Shown here: in pieces, positions 10,185-22,864 of the stretch
Numbering within the stretch: the stretch's first letter is position 1
Layout of the letters: each line of letters opens with the position of its first letter
From: Stemphylium vesicarium
Lineage: Eukaryota; Ascomycota; Dothideomycetes; Pleosporales; Pleosporaceae
Direction of reading: 5' to 3'
NCBI GenBank assembly: GCA_004380135.1
Contig: QXCR01000034.1
Coordinates: forward strand, 124,001-188,000
DNA: 64,000 bases
Notes under the pieces: generated by a model
What the model was told of the DNA's origin: nothing
Database searches by the model: none
Seen by the model: the letters and a program-made list of their open reading frames with translations, nothing else
Position numbers and translations under genes: made by a program

Positions 10185-11031
10185 TGCGGAGGATGGATTT
10201 TTTTGCTGCGCGTGGCGCGCGCGTTATGGGTGTGTATAGCCGGTGGCTTGGGTGAGGTTTGTGGTACTGTGGATGCGGGAGGGAGGGACGGAAGCCAGGA
10301 CGGGATGTGGAGGGGTCGAGGAACTTGAGCCTGACGCAATTGCTAAGTCGTAATCCCCCACTATGTCCGTCACAATGTCCCTCACCAAGGAGGCACTTTT
10401 ACAACGCCAACATCAGGCGTTTCCACGTCCAGGCTATCAAGAATCCAGACACCCTAGATCAGTACATGTGCACATCACGTTTCAAAGGACAATGGATTGT
10501 TTGATGATTTCTTTCATTCGCAGAAGTGTCGTTCAGATCAACTCCTGATGCCACGCCAAAGCGGAGGGTAATATGACTATACAAAGACACCTTTTCTCTT
10601 CCCACATTGCTCTTGTGATGCTTTTTGCTACTACCACAGCAATGCGCCGTTTGCCGTGATAGCGGTTTCTTTCCTCTTGCCAACGCCAAGAACCCGACTA
10701 AACGCAGGTCCCCAAAAGCCTCAAGGGCTATGCAAAAGGTAACGAAAATTTAGCAGATGTATGTAGTCTGCTGCTGTAAAATAACAAAACAATGTGCCAC
10801 CCAAAAAAGGAAAATCGCTAAAGTGGTATAAAACAAACAAAAGAGACTCCGGCATTGGTATCGTAAGTGTCCAAGACATGATGGACAAGAATAGACGCAG
10901 TAGAAACGCAAACATTAACGTATGTTGATGGCAATGTGCCGGCCAATGTACATGCAGTGTCGGATTAGTCTGGATGGAATCCAGAGAATGCGACTAATAA
11001 ATATATGCGCAATGACGCACAATAGACAAGT
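10185..11031. other. Intergenic region between rhodanese and Ras GEF genes
   Basis: Promoter side of the rhodanese gene and 3' flank of the Ras GEF gene. AT-richer than its surroundings around 10720-10910. No RNA gene, repeat or convincing coding frame seen. Confidence 0.4.
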
Positions 11032-14000
11032 CTATGAACTCTTCAGGTTCGATGTCGAGAAGTTGAAGTTGAGGAACTCGAATTTGTCCTTGGAATTAGT
11101 TCGGCTCTCAGCCGTGAAGGTGCTTTGGGCACTGTTGTCAATGGACGGTGAGCCCCTTGTCGAATGCTGGGGTTCACGCGGCTCCAGAAGCAATGATCGA
11201 CGGTAGTAGTTTTGAACATTCGCTTGGTCGCTCACGTGCATTCGCTGGATCTGACCTTCCATCCAGTCTTGCATTTCTGGGATGGCAGCGAGCCGGTAAG
11301 GGACTTGGAACGACTGTAGTTGACCAATGATCTTGGCCGTCTTCATGTGCTTGTCGAAGTTGATAACGGAGACGCTGTCGGAGCCCGAGTCGCCAGGAAG
11401 TTGTCGAGTAGTGCCGTTGCCGACGTCGATGAAGGTGAGGTCGGTCAGGTAGATGCCGACGAAAGGAATACATGGTGCAATGTGGTTCTGGAGACGCTGG
11501 CGAAGCACGGCGTAGTTGCGGCCAACGTCGGTGATTGCCTTCAACTCGTCCAGGCGAGCCTTGGTCTTGGTGGATACGAGCTCCCACGTCCTCTTGAGAC
11601 GCATGACCATCGACGAGTTGAGTGAGCAGATAATGGCCATGAGCGAGTCGTAGTTGTTGAGTTCCAGACACTTGCCAGCAACCTTGACCCATTGCTTGAT
11701 GATAACCGCTCGCTTCTTAGCATCCTCGAGTTGCAAGATAGTGTCAGCAACCAAGTTTGCCAGGTCGGTCGAGAGAGTTGACATAGCCTTGACGTTGTGT
11801 GCCTTTGAATCCTTCTTCTTGGTCCATTCCAGAGCAAGAAGCTCTTCAGGCTGAATAGCGCAGAAGAGTCTTGACTCAATGATGGTGAACTGTCTGGCAA
11901 GCTCCAGGGGATCAAAGTCCAGGATGCTACACTGCGTCTTTCCCTCTTTGCTAGCTCGGAGCGCATTAAGTTGGCTCTTGGTAACGATGGCTGCTGGAAC
12001 GTTGCTATCGGCGAGTGTGAAGGAAGTACTCGAGGCGCCGGCCTTGCCGATCGACGACACCAAACGAGGGACCAGGGCACCCGCCCTGACTTCAGTCACC
12101 TTGGATGTCAGTTCTGCAAGCCTTTTACCAGCAGCAGGCATAGCAGCCCTTAGCTTTCCAGTAGCGAAGGCCAAGATTATACCGAGGGCAGCAGAATCGC
12201 TATCGCCTGACCAGTGGCTTTCGAGCCAGCCCTTGAATACATTGTAAACTCGGAGGCGGACCGGGACACCGACTGACTGGCTGCTGCCGATATAGTCGAA
12301 ACGGTCGATCAAGCACTGCGCAAGTTCGGTCGGTGTAGTGAAGAGGCGGAAGGTAAGGTAGAAGGCGTTCACGAACACGATATCAGGAGTCGACTCGTAG
12401 GTGGTTAGCTGCTCCACGAGAGCCGGAAGAGAACCGCCTGAAATCTGTCCGTCCTTGTTATAGATCAGCTCATGCACGTAGGTTGTCTCCAACAAGTGCT
12501 CCTCGCCAGCAGCAATATCCTCGTTGGCCAATGATTGAAGCTCAGAGGAACTACCAAAGCTGCTAGTCAAGGTTGCACAGCTCTCCTTCTTCGTCGGTGA
12601 ATGATCTGGGGTGGTAGCGCGTGTCGAAGTGTGAGACTCTGCGCTTACAGAACCACCTCGCGCACTAAAGTGATAAGTGCTGGCAGTATCGGTCACAGAT
12701 GCATTGATGCTGTCAGCGGATGTAGAACCAACAAAGCTTCCTTGCGTCATGCTGGCGGGGCTCTCAACAGCGTCGGACTCATTTGGCAGCGGGAGTACTG
12801 GGGTAGGCACTGCGTTGAGGGGAGGCAAGGATGCACGGGATGATCTGAACGGTACGGCAGTCGGGCTCTCGACAATCGTGGCCTGAGAGGTCGGTTGCAG
12901 GCTAAGCCTGTTTTCATCGAGAGGCGAAGGTTGCGGCACTTCGGGCAAAGGCTTCGATTCGGATATGACTAGTGGTGGGGGCTTCTCGCGTTCCTCAGTT
13001 GGGGGTGCTGGCAGTGGCTTGTTGGTCTCCATGACGGTGTCCGCGGGCTTGGGTGAGTTGGACCTGTCGACTGTGGGTTGCTCATCTGGGCCAAGTTCCT
13101 GGAATATTGCTTTTGACAGCCCCAAACCAGTAGTCTCCGTTTCAAACTCAAAATCACCAATCCTCTCGATTACAACTCTTGCCTTGGTGACACAGTCACC
13201 AGCGGATCGGACACAGCTTGTGGCAGCCGTAACGATCTGCTTGCCAGCATCTGGGGCGACGACCTCCTCGCCCTCGGCGTCTGCTTGGATAAACATGTCT
13301 TTCGTGGCTTGTACAAGCTCGGTCAGGCGGGTGTACATGGTGTCTCGTGCTTCCTCCAGCGGGTTGGACCTTCGCGAATCACGCTCCCATACTTCCTCGA
13401 CGACGGTGAGGAGCTCGCGACACGCAACAACAGAGTGTTTTGTAATCTGAGCTAGCTCGTCAGAGGAACGAGATTGCAGATGCAGACCGATGAATGATCC
13501 GATAAAGCCGAGAAACGCGTCGTGGGCCGCGTTGAGCTTCTCTGAAGCAAGGTTGCCCCTGCGCGCGCTGGACGATTTACCGGTGTGTGATAACCGATGC
13601 GTCATAGAGACGCGCTTTGACTGGGACGCAGGCTGAGAGTACGTTGCTGGCGATTGAATGGAGTCTGGTTCTGAGGGTAGGGAAAAGGCGACCGACAGGC
13701 GGTTGAAGTTTCGTGCCGGCTGTGTGGATCCGGTGTACCAGTCGTCGTGCGTCGATGAAGTTCCTTGTGTGACTGGGGAGTCGCAATCATTCGCGGAAAG
13801 ACTGTCGTCGCCCGATGGAGCTGATGTTGCCAATGGTTCCACTGCAGTGTCTGCAGTGTCAGATGGCGGGGTCAGTGGCCGGTGATTACCTGCGTCGCCA
13901 AGCTCAAACAGTGACAGCGACACTGCGTCAGTGGCCCAGATGTCGAGAAAACGAACAGCTCTGGTTACGAGCTTGAATGACTTGAATACAAGCTCATCCA

Positions 14001-14819
14001 TGTGTTCGAAAACAGGGACAGGTAGGGCTTCTGTTTGTAGGGCTTCTTGGAATGTTTTGGCGGTCTTGACAAGCGTGGAAAGATCGCCCAAGAGGGCTTT
14101 TCGCATGCGACGTAGACCTACATGCGCGAGGATCAGGCGTGAATCCTTTTGTAGACACTGAGTCCTTTCCTGTTCAAAGTAAGTAGGGGGCCAGATGAGG
14201 TGTTTGACCATATCCGATGAGCTGAACTTACAAGGAATAGTCTTACGCCAACGATCATTCCTCTGACGTAGTCTTGCCTTGAAAAGGCAACTAGATCGCC
14301 GTTCTCGCCGTCGCGGACAAGATCCCACAAGTATGTTAGGGCAGTCAATAGGTTTTGAATGATGGGGTGGTTGTAAGGTTCGCAGTAGTTGGTCGGAAGC
14401 CATCCACGGGCCCCTGAGGCCAACAACGTGCCATCTGCCCATCCATTCGGGTGAACGGAGTGGACGAGAATTACGTCGCCTTGGTTGATGGCTACGGTGA
14501 TGGACGACTCGTCAGTGGAGGAGGACACTGTCGAACTGGGACTGTAGTGGTAGAAGGCGCGAAGATAGTTGTGGAAGACGGGTTGCGGATGTGACTGTTG
14601 CTGAGACATGGCTTCGGTCGAGGTTTTGGGAGTCAGTGGTGGTGACATGTGTGATTGTGAGCGACTCGAGTGTGTCCCTCTTGACGATGACTGGCGGGTG
14701 TGACCGTATATGCTTGCGCGTGAGCGTGATCTGCTCGGCGACTTCTGAATGTTTAATGGCGCTACCAATGCGCTGGATCGCTTGTCCATCTCTTCTTGCG
14801 GTTGGACAAAAGATGTCAT
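11032..14819 (-). CDS. CDC25: Ras guanine-nucleotide exchange factor, Cdc25 type
   Basis: Two exons: 14819-14232 and 14169-11032, with a 62-nt intron (donor GTAAGT, acceptor AACAG) joining VGVRLFL to ERTQCLQ; 1241 aa. An SH3 domain lies at about residues 86-147 (FYHYSP ... DVILVHSVHPNGWADG ... ARGWLPTNYC). A long Ser/Pro/Thr-rich disordered middle is followed by the RasGEF N-terminal module (from about 745, EEHLLETTYVHELIYNKDG) and the catalytic CDC25 domain (about 945-1175, DPLELARQFTIIESRLFCAI ... PCIPFVGIYLTDLTFIDVG). This is the full architecture of fungal Cdc25 proteins, which load Ras with GTP upstream of adenylate cyclase or MAPK modules. The frame extends a few codons upstream only without an ATG, so I use 14819; an extra 5' exon is possible. 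Confidence 0.92.
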
Positions 14820-16700
14820 GTCGATGCTGGAAGGCAATGCAATACTCCTAGGAAAAGGTCGCTAATTAGGCGTTACACTTCCGCCTGTACACGTACCAAG
14901 CATCTGATAGACAATGTCGACAGAAACGGAAGATGTAGGGCGAAGATGAGGCCAGTAAAATGGATGTTGGAATCCTGCGGTCACATGTTACTACTTTGAG
15001 CAGGGCAGACGACGCGGCAAACGGAGAATGGCATACCCGACCTGACAGTGGGTGGCAGTGGGTGACAGATTGTGTAGTGAATGCAATTACCTGAAGTGGG
15101 CCAGGGCGAACGAGTTGACCAGTCGTCGAGGTGTTTATCGTCAAACGGGATGCTGTATTGGCCCGGCGGATGGAAAGCTGGGACGAGGGGTGTTTCCGTT
15201 ACACGGCCGGTTGGCAGCGTGGGAGGTAAGACACGGTCTGTCTCTCGTGGACGGGTGAATGCTAAGGAGGGGCTGCTGCTCGGGGACTGTGCAGGGCTAT
15301 CTTGTAATAGCGATAGCAGAGCGGAGCAGGAAGCAAGCAGATGGCTGCAAGGGTCGGGCCTGGGTCTGCAGGGGAGCGTGGGGTTCCTTCCAAATTCCAA
15401 CGGTTCGTGAGGCAGGCGCGGACCAAGCGAGGGAAGCAGCGACCGAAAAAGAAAACCGAGGCGCTGCCAGCAGGAAGGCGGGATAGTTGAAGGAGCAGGC
15501 CGAAGGCAATGGGACGGAGGGTCGTATGTACTTCTCCACAATGGACAGGCCGAGCGTGTTATTATCACATCACGATGGAGCATCCTTCCGCCAGCCTACT
15601 CGAGAAAAGCTTGGTGAACAGGACAGGGGCCTTCTGTCAGGCGTCGCAGGGGTGCTTAGCCAGGGCCAAGGGAGCGTTGGTGGGCGGCGGCGTTGCACCC
15701 CAACCTTGACCATGGCCCGGCCGCACGCTGATTCGCGACGGCGCGCCCGTGCAGGGCGAGGGAGCAGCCAGTGGGTTTCCCCCGGCATTTCTCCCTGGCC
15801 CTGTGGCGTGGTGGCGGCCGTCGACGTTGCGAGCACACAGCAGAGGTGCAATCACCCAGCCGACCCGCCGTCCTCGCCTAGCAAAGATAGCAGCAGAAGC
15901 AGTAGCAGCAAGAACAACAACCGTTTGGGCATGAACGCGGAGAGCCCGAATCCACCTCTGCCTCCGTTGCCGCTCGCTAGCACTTCTCGTGGCCGTTGCC
16001 CATGGCCAATTTCCGTCGACGGTACCACGTTCGTCGCGACTCGAACGAGCTGTGACGTCCCACGCCCAGTACATGCAGTGAGCACAATCGGGGGCGGTCG
16101 CCTGCATGAAGACCCGCACAGCGCAGGGCACATGCGCGGACGCGAGCAAGGACCTCCCCCCCCCCCTTCAAGACCTGCACCATGAGGCTTGTCCGCTCCA
16201 CCAGCACGACGAACCTACTCCCCCGGTCGCACACAAGAGGCCTAGATCCGGCAACGATCACCTCACACCTAACGCACCGCTCTTAACCCTCTCAGGCAAT
16301 TTCCGACGGCTCCCTCTCCCCGGTTGCCATGGCCGTTCCTCCCAATCACTAATCCCGACTAGGCCAATTTTCTTCTGTATTGCCTGCGCGCGCCTCCCAT
16401 TGGCTGCATGCGCCAATATCTGCAAAATATCGTTATATGGCTGCAGCGCTGCAAGCCTGCCATCTCTGTCCCCCGAAACGCTCGGAAGGGTGGAAGAGAA
16501 CCGAGTCGGGCCTACGCTATCGGTAATTCCGTCGCTGCCGCGGCGGCAGACGTCATGCTCGATACCGACGACAGTCACCACTCTTCCCGGCATCCCGTAG
16601 CATCTGGCCTCTGGCCCATTCTTCACCCCCACTAGAATCCGAGGGCTTCCTGTTTGTGACGACTGACATTGTTCTGCAGTAGACCACACCGACTTGACGA
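14820..16700. promoter_or_regulatory. GC-rich upstream region of the Ras GEF gene
   Basis: About 1.9 kb with overlapping open frames on both strands (up to 232 codons at 15487-16185) caused by high GC; their products are low-complexity Arg/Pro/Ser strings without domains. I read it as promoter and 5' leader DNA. An upstream non-coding or short coding exon of the Ras GEF could hide here. Confidence 0.4.
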
Positions 16701-19700
16701 CAGCATCCTTACCTCACATCACACTATGCTTAAGAAGAGCCTTCATGTATCATTATTCATCATCTGCCTAAATTCAAGAGCCAAATCTTATCCTAGTAGT
16801 ATAGCTGTGTCGCAATCAACTCTGACGCACGGGTTTCCAACTTTAACAATTGCAAGGCAACACCAATAAGAACTCTGCTCTGTTGCCTTCGAACCTGGTT
16901 TCGACAACGAAACTTTCGGACATCAACCTACACCCCAAACCCATTAGGGCTTGCATACGTTTTTTTGTTTTTTTCGCTCGAAATCCCATACTCCCACCGA
17001 GCTAAGCAGCAATCCTCCGAACCAAGACCACTAGGCGAATCTAAACCGGTGAACACTGCGCGGAGAAACGACCAGATTCCGCTGCGCCTACGATGCGCTC
17101 CGAACTTGAGCGTACATACGGCAAGCCACAGCAAGCCGGACGTGTTAGACTTGACCTAAACCCACACTACGGGATTGGCCGCGTCTGAAAACCCACTCAC
17201 TGTTGAACGTCCACTTTGGAGCAAATCTCCCGTGGCTGGACCTGGCGAGAAAACCCTCCACCTAATTCCACGCCGTCGTAACGATGCAATTGATCCTCAC
17301 GTCGATCACTGGGTAAAATCCTGCCTTGGATGAACATCCCCTTGTTCGCACGGCCAGCAATGCGTCGTTATCACTCACAAATGCCGAGAATAAATGATGT
17401 ACATTTTGCATTCCTAATGTGGCCGGACACGGCCCGTGAGATCGCTTCCCGCAATACGCCATGTTGCTTTTTCGTTTGTCCCAAGCCGATTGTTACGACA
17501 AATCAGTCATAGTCGGCATATCGATACAACATCTCAGCTTCACTTATTCCACGGCAGTCGCATTCGTGTTCGCAGTATTCGCGGTCTAGTACCCACCAAA
17601 TGAGGAGAAGATTCGTCGCGAACTTTTCTTTGAAACGCGTAACCATGGCCGGTGGCTCAACGCCCGCTCAACTATCGAATGTGGTAGTCTACATAAGTCT
17701 GCACGCCACGATTCAAGGTAAATAGACTTGATGGAACCGCTCTCACAGGAACGCTCGGCGGGCTTACTCTCCTTTTTCGAATTACGACACATTTTCCCCT
17801 ACGACGGTCATTCTAAAGTCCTGCTAGGTGTCTCGGTCCCTAGAGGCCTTGGATATTGACAGCGGATGGCATTCACAAACGTATCCGTCTAGTCTTGTAG
17901 CGCAAAGTCTAACATTCATGGCATATTGGCTATCACTGCATCAGACACATTACTGGTAGTCACCAGCAGGTTTCATCGTCGTACGAGACCTATGCTCCGG
18001 CTTCCAGGTCCACAGAGATCGTCGTTGCAGTGCGCTGATCTCCTCGCGCAGAGTGGAGGCGAAAGCTAGTGCAAGGGCCCCTTTCTGTTAGTAACCATTT
18101 TCAATGGACTGACCTTTGAACGGCGGTAGCGCAAAGATGGCGCAAAAGTCCCTGTTCCCGTTCCGACGCTTCACACGACAGTCTGCCCTCGTAAGACTTT
18201 CTCAACGAACGACTCGGCCCTTCTGCTTTCTGTAGAGAAACCGTCGTGAGCTGGCCATACGGTTGCCTCTTTCACCGGAGCTAGAGGACTGTAGCTCGGC
18301 CACTATGAAACCTACCACCCGCGGGGACGCGTTAGCTTCCGGCAGTCATATCGCCGACTTCACTGCCGTAGACAGCACAACTTGTGTGAAAGAGACGGGC
18401 GCCTCAACTCACCGGCACTAGGACTTACAAATCGCACTCGTCGCTCGGTTCACGATGTGTCGCACAAAGAAAACCGCTCCTCCATCAATACTCTCGAGGT
18501 GCACTTTCGCCAAACGCATGCCTGCATTTTCACCTGATTGTGTATCTGCCCCATCTCGCGTGTAGCGCCGACAACGACCCGAGGGCGCGGTACGCAGAGC
18601 GGATCATTCGATGAACGGACAATACTCCGATGCAACATTACCGAGGTTCGGGCAATCATATCCCTTGCAAAGGGCAACACTGGACGTCATGTGAACAGTC
18701 TTGAAGGCGTGTCTGCGGCGTAGCAGAAATGAAGCGGCACAGTCTCGAATCCTATGGAGGCGAATGCTTTGGTGCTGGATGCACTGGCGTATGCAGTCAA
18801 CACCAGAATGAGTCGCTCGAAGCCTGCCAAACGAAGGGTGGCAACCTTGACAGACTACGAGGCAGAGATTGCGACTGTCCAACATGCTTTATTGAGGGAC
18901 GTCGCAAGTTGAGAGGTAGTACTCACATCGCAAAATCAAGCGACAAGAGACGGAAATTAGTCGCAGCTCTGGCTCAGCCTTGTGGAAAACAACTCTGCTT
19001 CACGCTGAGGTAGCATCGGATAGCCAAGGAGTCTTTCTCTCAACGTATTTCAGGTGCCCGACACTACTAGCCGAGAGGCTCAAGCCAAAGCAATTTTTCT
19101 GCCGCAACATGTCCATTTTAGGATATCGTCGGAACCCAAGATGCTGGCCGCGCCCATGTCTATCACTCCACCATTTTTACGTATCCCTTGCTTGCCATGC
19201 GTTCTATCACGTCTCCCGGCTTCCGCGTGCCGCCTCAGTACCTGCCAGCCTTAATGACGGCGTTAGAGTCGATCCTCGCTTGCTAGGCGCGCTTCCAGAT
19301 TGATCCTGCTGGCCCATGTTTGATTTTCTCCGCTTCACGTGGCGAAGTCGAATACGGTGCCATTTCAATACATGAAGCCGTGCTGATGCGAGGGCACGTA
19401 AAGCTTTCGCAATGAGGAACTAATACTCTGTACCTCGAAGAAGGATACGAGACAGAGCCGCTGTAAAGCATGCATACTGCCTGGTGGCGTACTTCTTCAT
19501 TATTGCGGCTGAGGTCTGCGAGGATGTGGTTTCTGCAGGATGCGGTTTCTGCAGGATGCTAGACCCAAGGCCACAGCCGCAACGTGCCTTCGCTGCGGCG
19601 TAGTCACCAGGGAGTCGCTCCTTCTATTACGCGTCTAAGTACCGGCGAAGTGGCATTTGCATCACTAACCTGCAAGCTAGGATCCGCACTCATCTCGGTC

Positions 19701-21240
19701 ATCAGCGCAACATACGGTACATGGGACAGTCAGTGACTGCTAGTCGCATGATGCAGCAGATGGTAGCACAAAAGTTTTGGCACATGTCATGACACCGTCG
19801 TACCTGCATACGCGCCTATGCAATCGCAAGGGTTGTACATGGAAATTGTACATCTATCTGTTGCCTACTGTATATTCTTGGCTTTTCGGTTTTCTTGGGC
19901 GCCACTGCAGATCATCAAAGCCGCTATCAATGGAAGGGCGGCTTCCACAACTCCAACCCACTACAGTCAAGCTTGCAACTCTATCGATCACGATCACGCG
20001 CGTTCTTCTCGTCGATAGAATGAACAAACGAGAATAGTCTCCATGAGCACGGGTTTCCCCGCTTCTCATCTTTCCTCGTTTCACCATTCCCAATCCAGCC
20101 AGCGACTAGGAACGTCTTCCGTCGAGCCCCCATTCGCGGAAAATCAGTCGTGCCCCCACCACCTCTCCGAAGGAACAAGCAGCCTCACATCTCTGCCCCT
20201 ACCTACCCACATGTTCGAGGAGGCTTGTGAAGCTGGTATCAGATCATTCTGAAGGCGTATGAGACTCGTGTCACTTCATTCTTTTCATGTACGGAACCTG
20301 CTAGAAGTGGTAACTAGGCGGGATGGCGTCGATGGCTGCTATTGGCATCCTGGTAGCTTATTGCAGATGAGGAAGTGAAAGAGCATGGGGAAGATGGCTA
20401 GGTGTGATCGGCAGTGAGGATTGTGGTGTTGGTGTAGGACTTTCTTTAGGTGGGGTTCTACAGAAAGAAAACCAACACAATCCTCGGCTACGCGACACTG
20501 CAATCGGACGCGAGAAAAGCAACATGGCCGGAAAACGGTGAAGAATGCTTTTTGGTATCAATGCGTGTATACATCCTTTCATGGCTTGGCTATGCGCAAC
20601 GGTCCGCTTTCGGGAAGTGCCAACGTCTCGCAATACAGGATCGTTATGCGAGGACCTCTGCAAAGGGCATTCCTCCCCGTGCTTCCTGGACGTCAGACTT
20701 CATCCTGTCCAGCCACCGATTCGTGGCGCTCTGCCATGCGAGGCAAGGCATGTAGTCACACCGTGTCATATCAAGAGCCGCAATACAAAAGCAATACCCA
20801 GTCAACCCGTCTCGCTACAGCGCCCTTGATCTCGAGACGCAATTTTCGCGCCAATACGCTGAATCAATACACTGAATCGGGTGCCCAAGTCAACATGCAG
20901 GAATCGTCTCACAATCTCGGTGACTCAATACTTGTCTGCAGATTTGAGATTACACGTGGATGGACGGATGTCTCATCGTGACTCCTGGAGTAAGGTCACT
21001 AGCACGTGGCTCGATGATAACATGATTCTCGCGTGCTGCACCAGCCACAGTAATTTGTTCAGTCATCACCTACAAATTGGTGTTTTTGAGTCTAGCCAGC
21101 TGTTGTGGTTTCTCCAGGCCGTCAAGCAGTCGTGCTGATCAGCAGACACGACAAAAACAATAGGCGAACTCATTGTCACCGCCATGCCTTGTCTACGAGT
21201 CACCTTCCGCCCTTCAATTAACTTGCTACTGCCCTATTCA
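16701..21240. other. Gene desert, part 1: no coding sequence recognised
   Basis: About 4.5 kb of balanced-composition DNA in which frames are short and overlap in all phases. No transposon, tRNA or rRNA motif was seen. The longest frame (186 codons, 20421-20981) shows no domain. A 16-bp unit GGATGYGGTTTCTGCA occurs twice in direct tandem at 19522-19553. The absence of strong AT bias argues against a heavily RIP-mutated transposon. Confidence 0.45.
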
Positions 21241-21251
21241 GATCGCACGAC

Positions 21252-22049
21252 ATGTCCAATGTTTACTTCTTCACACGGATGTACACCAGCTATCATGCGA
21301 ACGAGTCTCCTACTAGGATAGACGCAGTAGCGTGTCGGGCCTTGACTCGCATACTAGCCCACACCCTCTTCAGGTCTCCAATTCTCTCCACCTATCCAGG
21401 ACCACACATCCTCGTTTACTCGAACGCATCCAACCTTCCTTTTTCGACTACCCCATCAATTCATCCTCCGCCTGAATTTACGACGATCATGGATTTCCTA
21501 GATGCACATCCCAGCCATCTTGATCGCGATGATGATGCTGCTATCTCGCGCGTCACGACTCACGATCCTCGCTTCCGTAGTGCGCGCGACTCGCCGGTAT
21601 CAGTCCGCTGTCACCTGTCATGCGAAAATCGACGTCTGATCGGCAGTAAAAGATGCAAATGCCTCAAACCGGCGTTGGTCACATGTCTCAAGCCGATGTT
21701 ACATCTGCGTTTTCTCTTTTCGCCTCGGTATCGCAAATCGCAACTCGCGTCTCTTGGAAGCGTTGCGAGCAAAAGAAGAAAAAAAATTCTACACGAGTTC
21801 AAATTGCTATCATTTGACAATGCTGACCGGAATGCGACTCCGAGTACACGAGCCAAGAAACAACAAGATGCTTACCCGCAGCACGATGATGTAGACGTAT
21901 CAGCACTTGGGGTGGTCTACCTTCCCATGTCAGTGAACAAGCGGAGGCAGCCGGATCGCGTCACTGCAGCCGTCAAGTTGGGGTCGGGAGGGTTTTTTTG
22001 GAGAACCAGGAAGATGCCAGTATCTAAAGCGAACCCCCCATGTCCCTGA
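21252..22049 (+). CDS. Unassigned 265-codon frame in the gene desert
   Basis: The longest frame of the desert. The inner ATG at 21489 (MDFLDAHPSHLDRDDDAAISRV) follows a C/T-rich stretch resembling fungal 5' leaders, and the next 40 codons look protein-like; the rest is rich in Lys, Arg and Cys without a recognisable domain. It could be the first exon of a gene whose other exons I cannot see, or a non-coding transcript. I do not recognise it and have low trust in it. Confidence 0.2.
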   Translation: MSNVYFFTRMYTSYHANESPTRIDAVACRALTRILAHTLFRSPILSTYPGPHILVYSNASNLPFSTTPSIHPPPEFTTIMDFLDAHPSHLDRDDDAAISRVTTHDPRFRSARDSPVSVRCHLSCENRRLIGSKRCKCLKPALVTCLKPMLHLRFLFSPRYRKSQLASLGSVASKRRKKILHEFKLLSFDNADRNATPSTRAKKQQDAYPQHDDVDVSALGVVYLPMSVNKRRQPDRVTAAVKLGSGGFFWRTRKMPVSKANPPCP

Positions 22050-22820
22050 TCTTAACCACGTGTTATCGGTGGAAGTAAGAAAATAGTAAGAGATCGGGTG
22101 TTAATGATGGTGATTACGAGTATGATGATGTTGTTTTTATAACACATCAAGGGTTCCTGTAGCAAGTAAGCTTGCCGAACAAGGATGGCATGCTCAACCA
22201 TTGTTGTCGTTGAACATGACGACAACCACAACAGCGACGCGGCAAAAGGTATCAGACTAACGTTTCACGATGAAAGGAAAGGGAAATGACGATTCGTCGT
22301 CACCCGCAACGTAAGCAACCTGATACTGGGTTTTTGCCTGCAACTCCCTCCATATCGACGACCGTTGAACAGACGCCGACACCAATTTTGACGTGTTCAC
22401 CGCACAACACCATCCCCAACGGCGTTTACAGCCGCACTTCGACTTCGCATGCCATGTGAGACCAGGTCAGCCCTGCTACCCAGCGCGGCAAACCAGGTGC
22501 CGAATTACCACCGGTAGTGCACACGAATCATCTCCGCATTCGCTTCTTTCGTCTTTCGCACCTACGCTGTATACGCTGGCTCGCCCGGAGCAGAAAAGTC
22601 CGCAGAATGATCGACAAGAGCACCTCGGAACAAAACACCCACAGTCTGTGTTGTATGTACATACTTGCGAAGAAACCCACAGTAAGCGCTCAGCTGCTCC
22701 CCTACCTGACTGCGGCGGCAAGCCAAGGGCACGAACCGAGCGAGAAAGCGAGCGAGAGATTCCATGGCCTGTGTGTCCGTGTCGCAAAAGCAGCAATGGC
22801 CACAAGCGCGCACCATCCAC

Positions 22821-22864
<44 letters not shown>

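Noticed and set aside
15487..16185. 232-codon frame upstream of the Ras GEF
   Set aside because: GC-rich DNA with overlapping frames on both strands; the product is low-complexity Arg/Pro/Ser without any family pattern.
16701..21240. RIP-mutated transposon as an explanation of the gene desert
   Set aside because: The region is not strongly AT-rich and I could see no terminal repeats, reverse transcriptase or transposase motifs.
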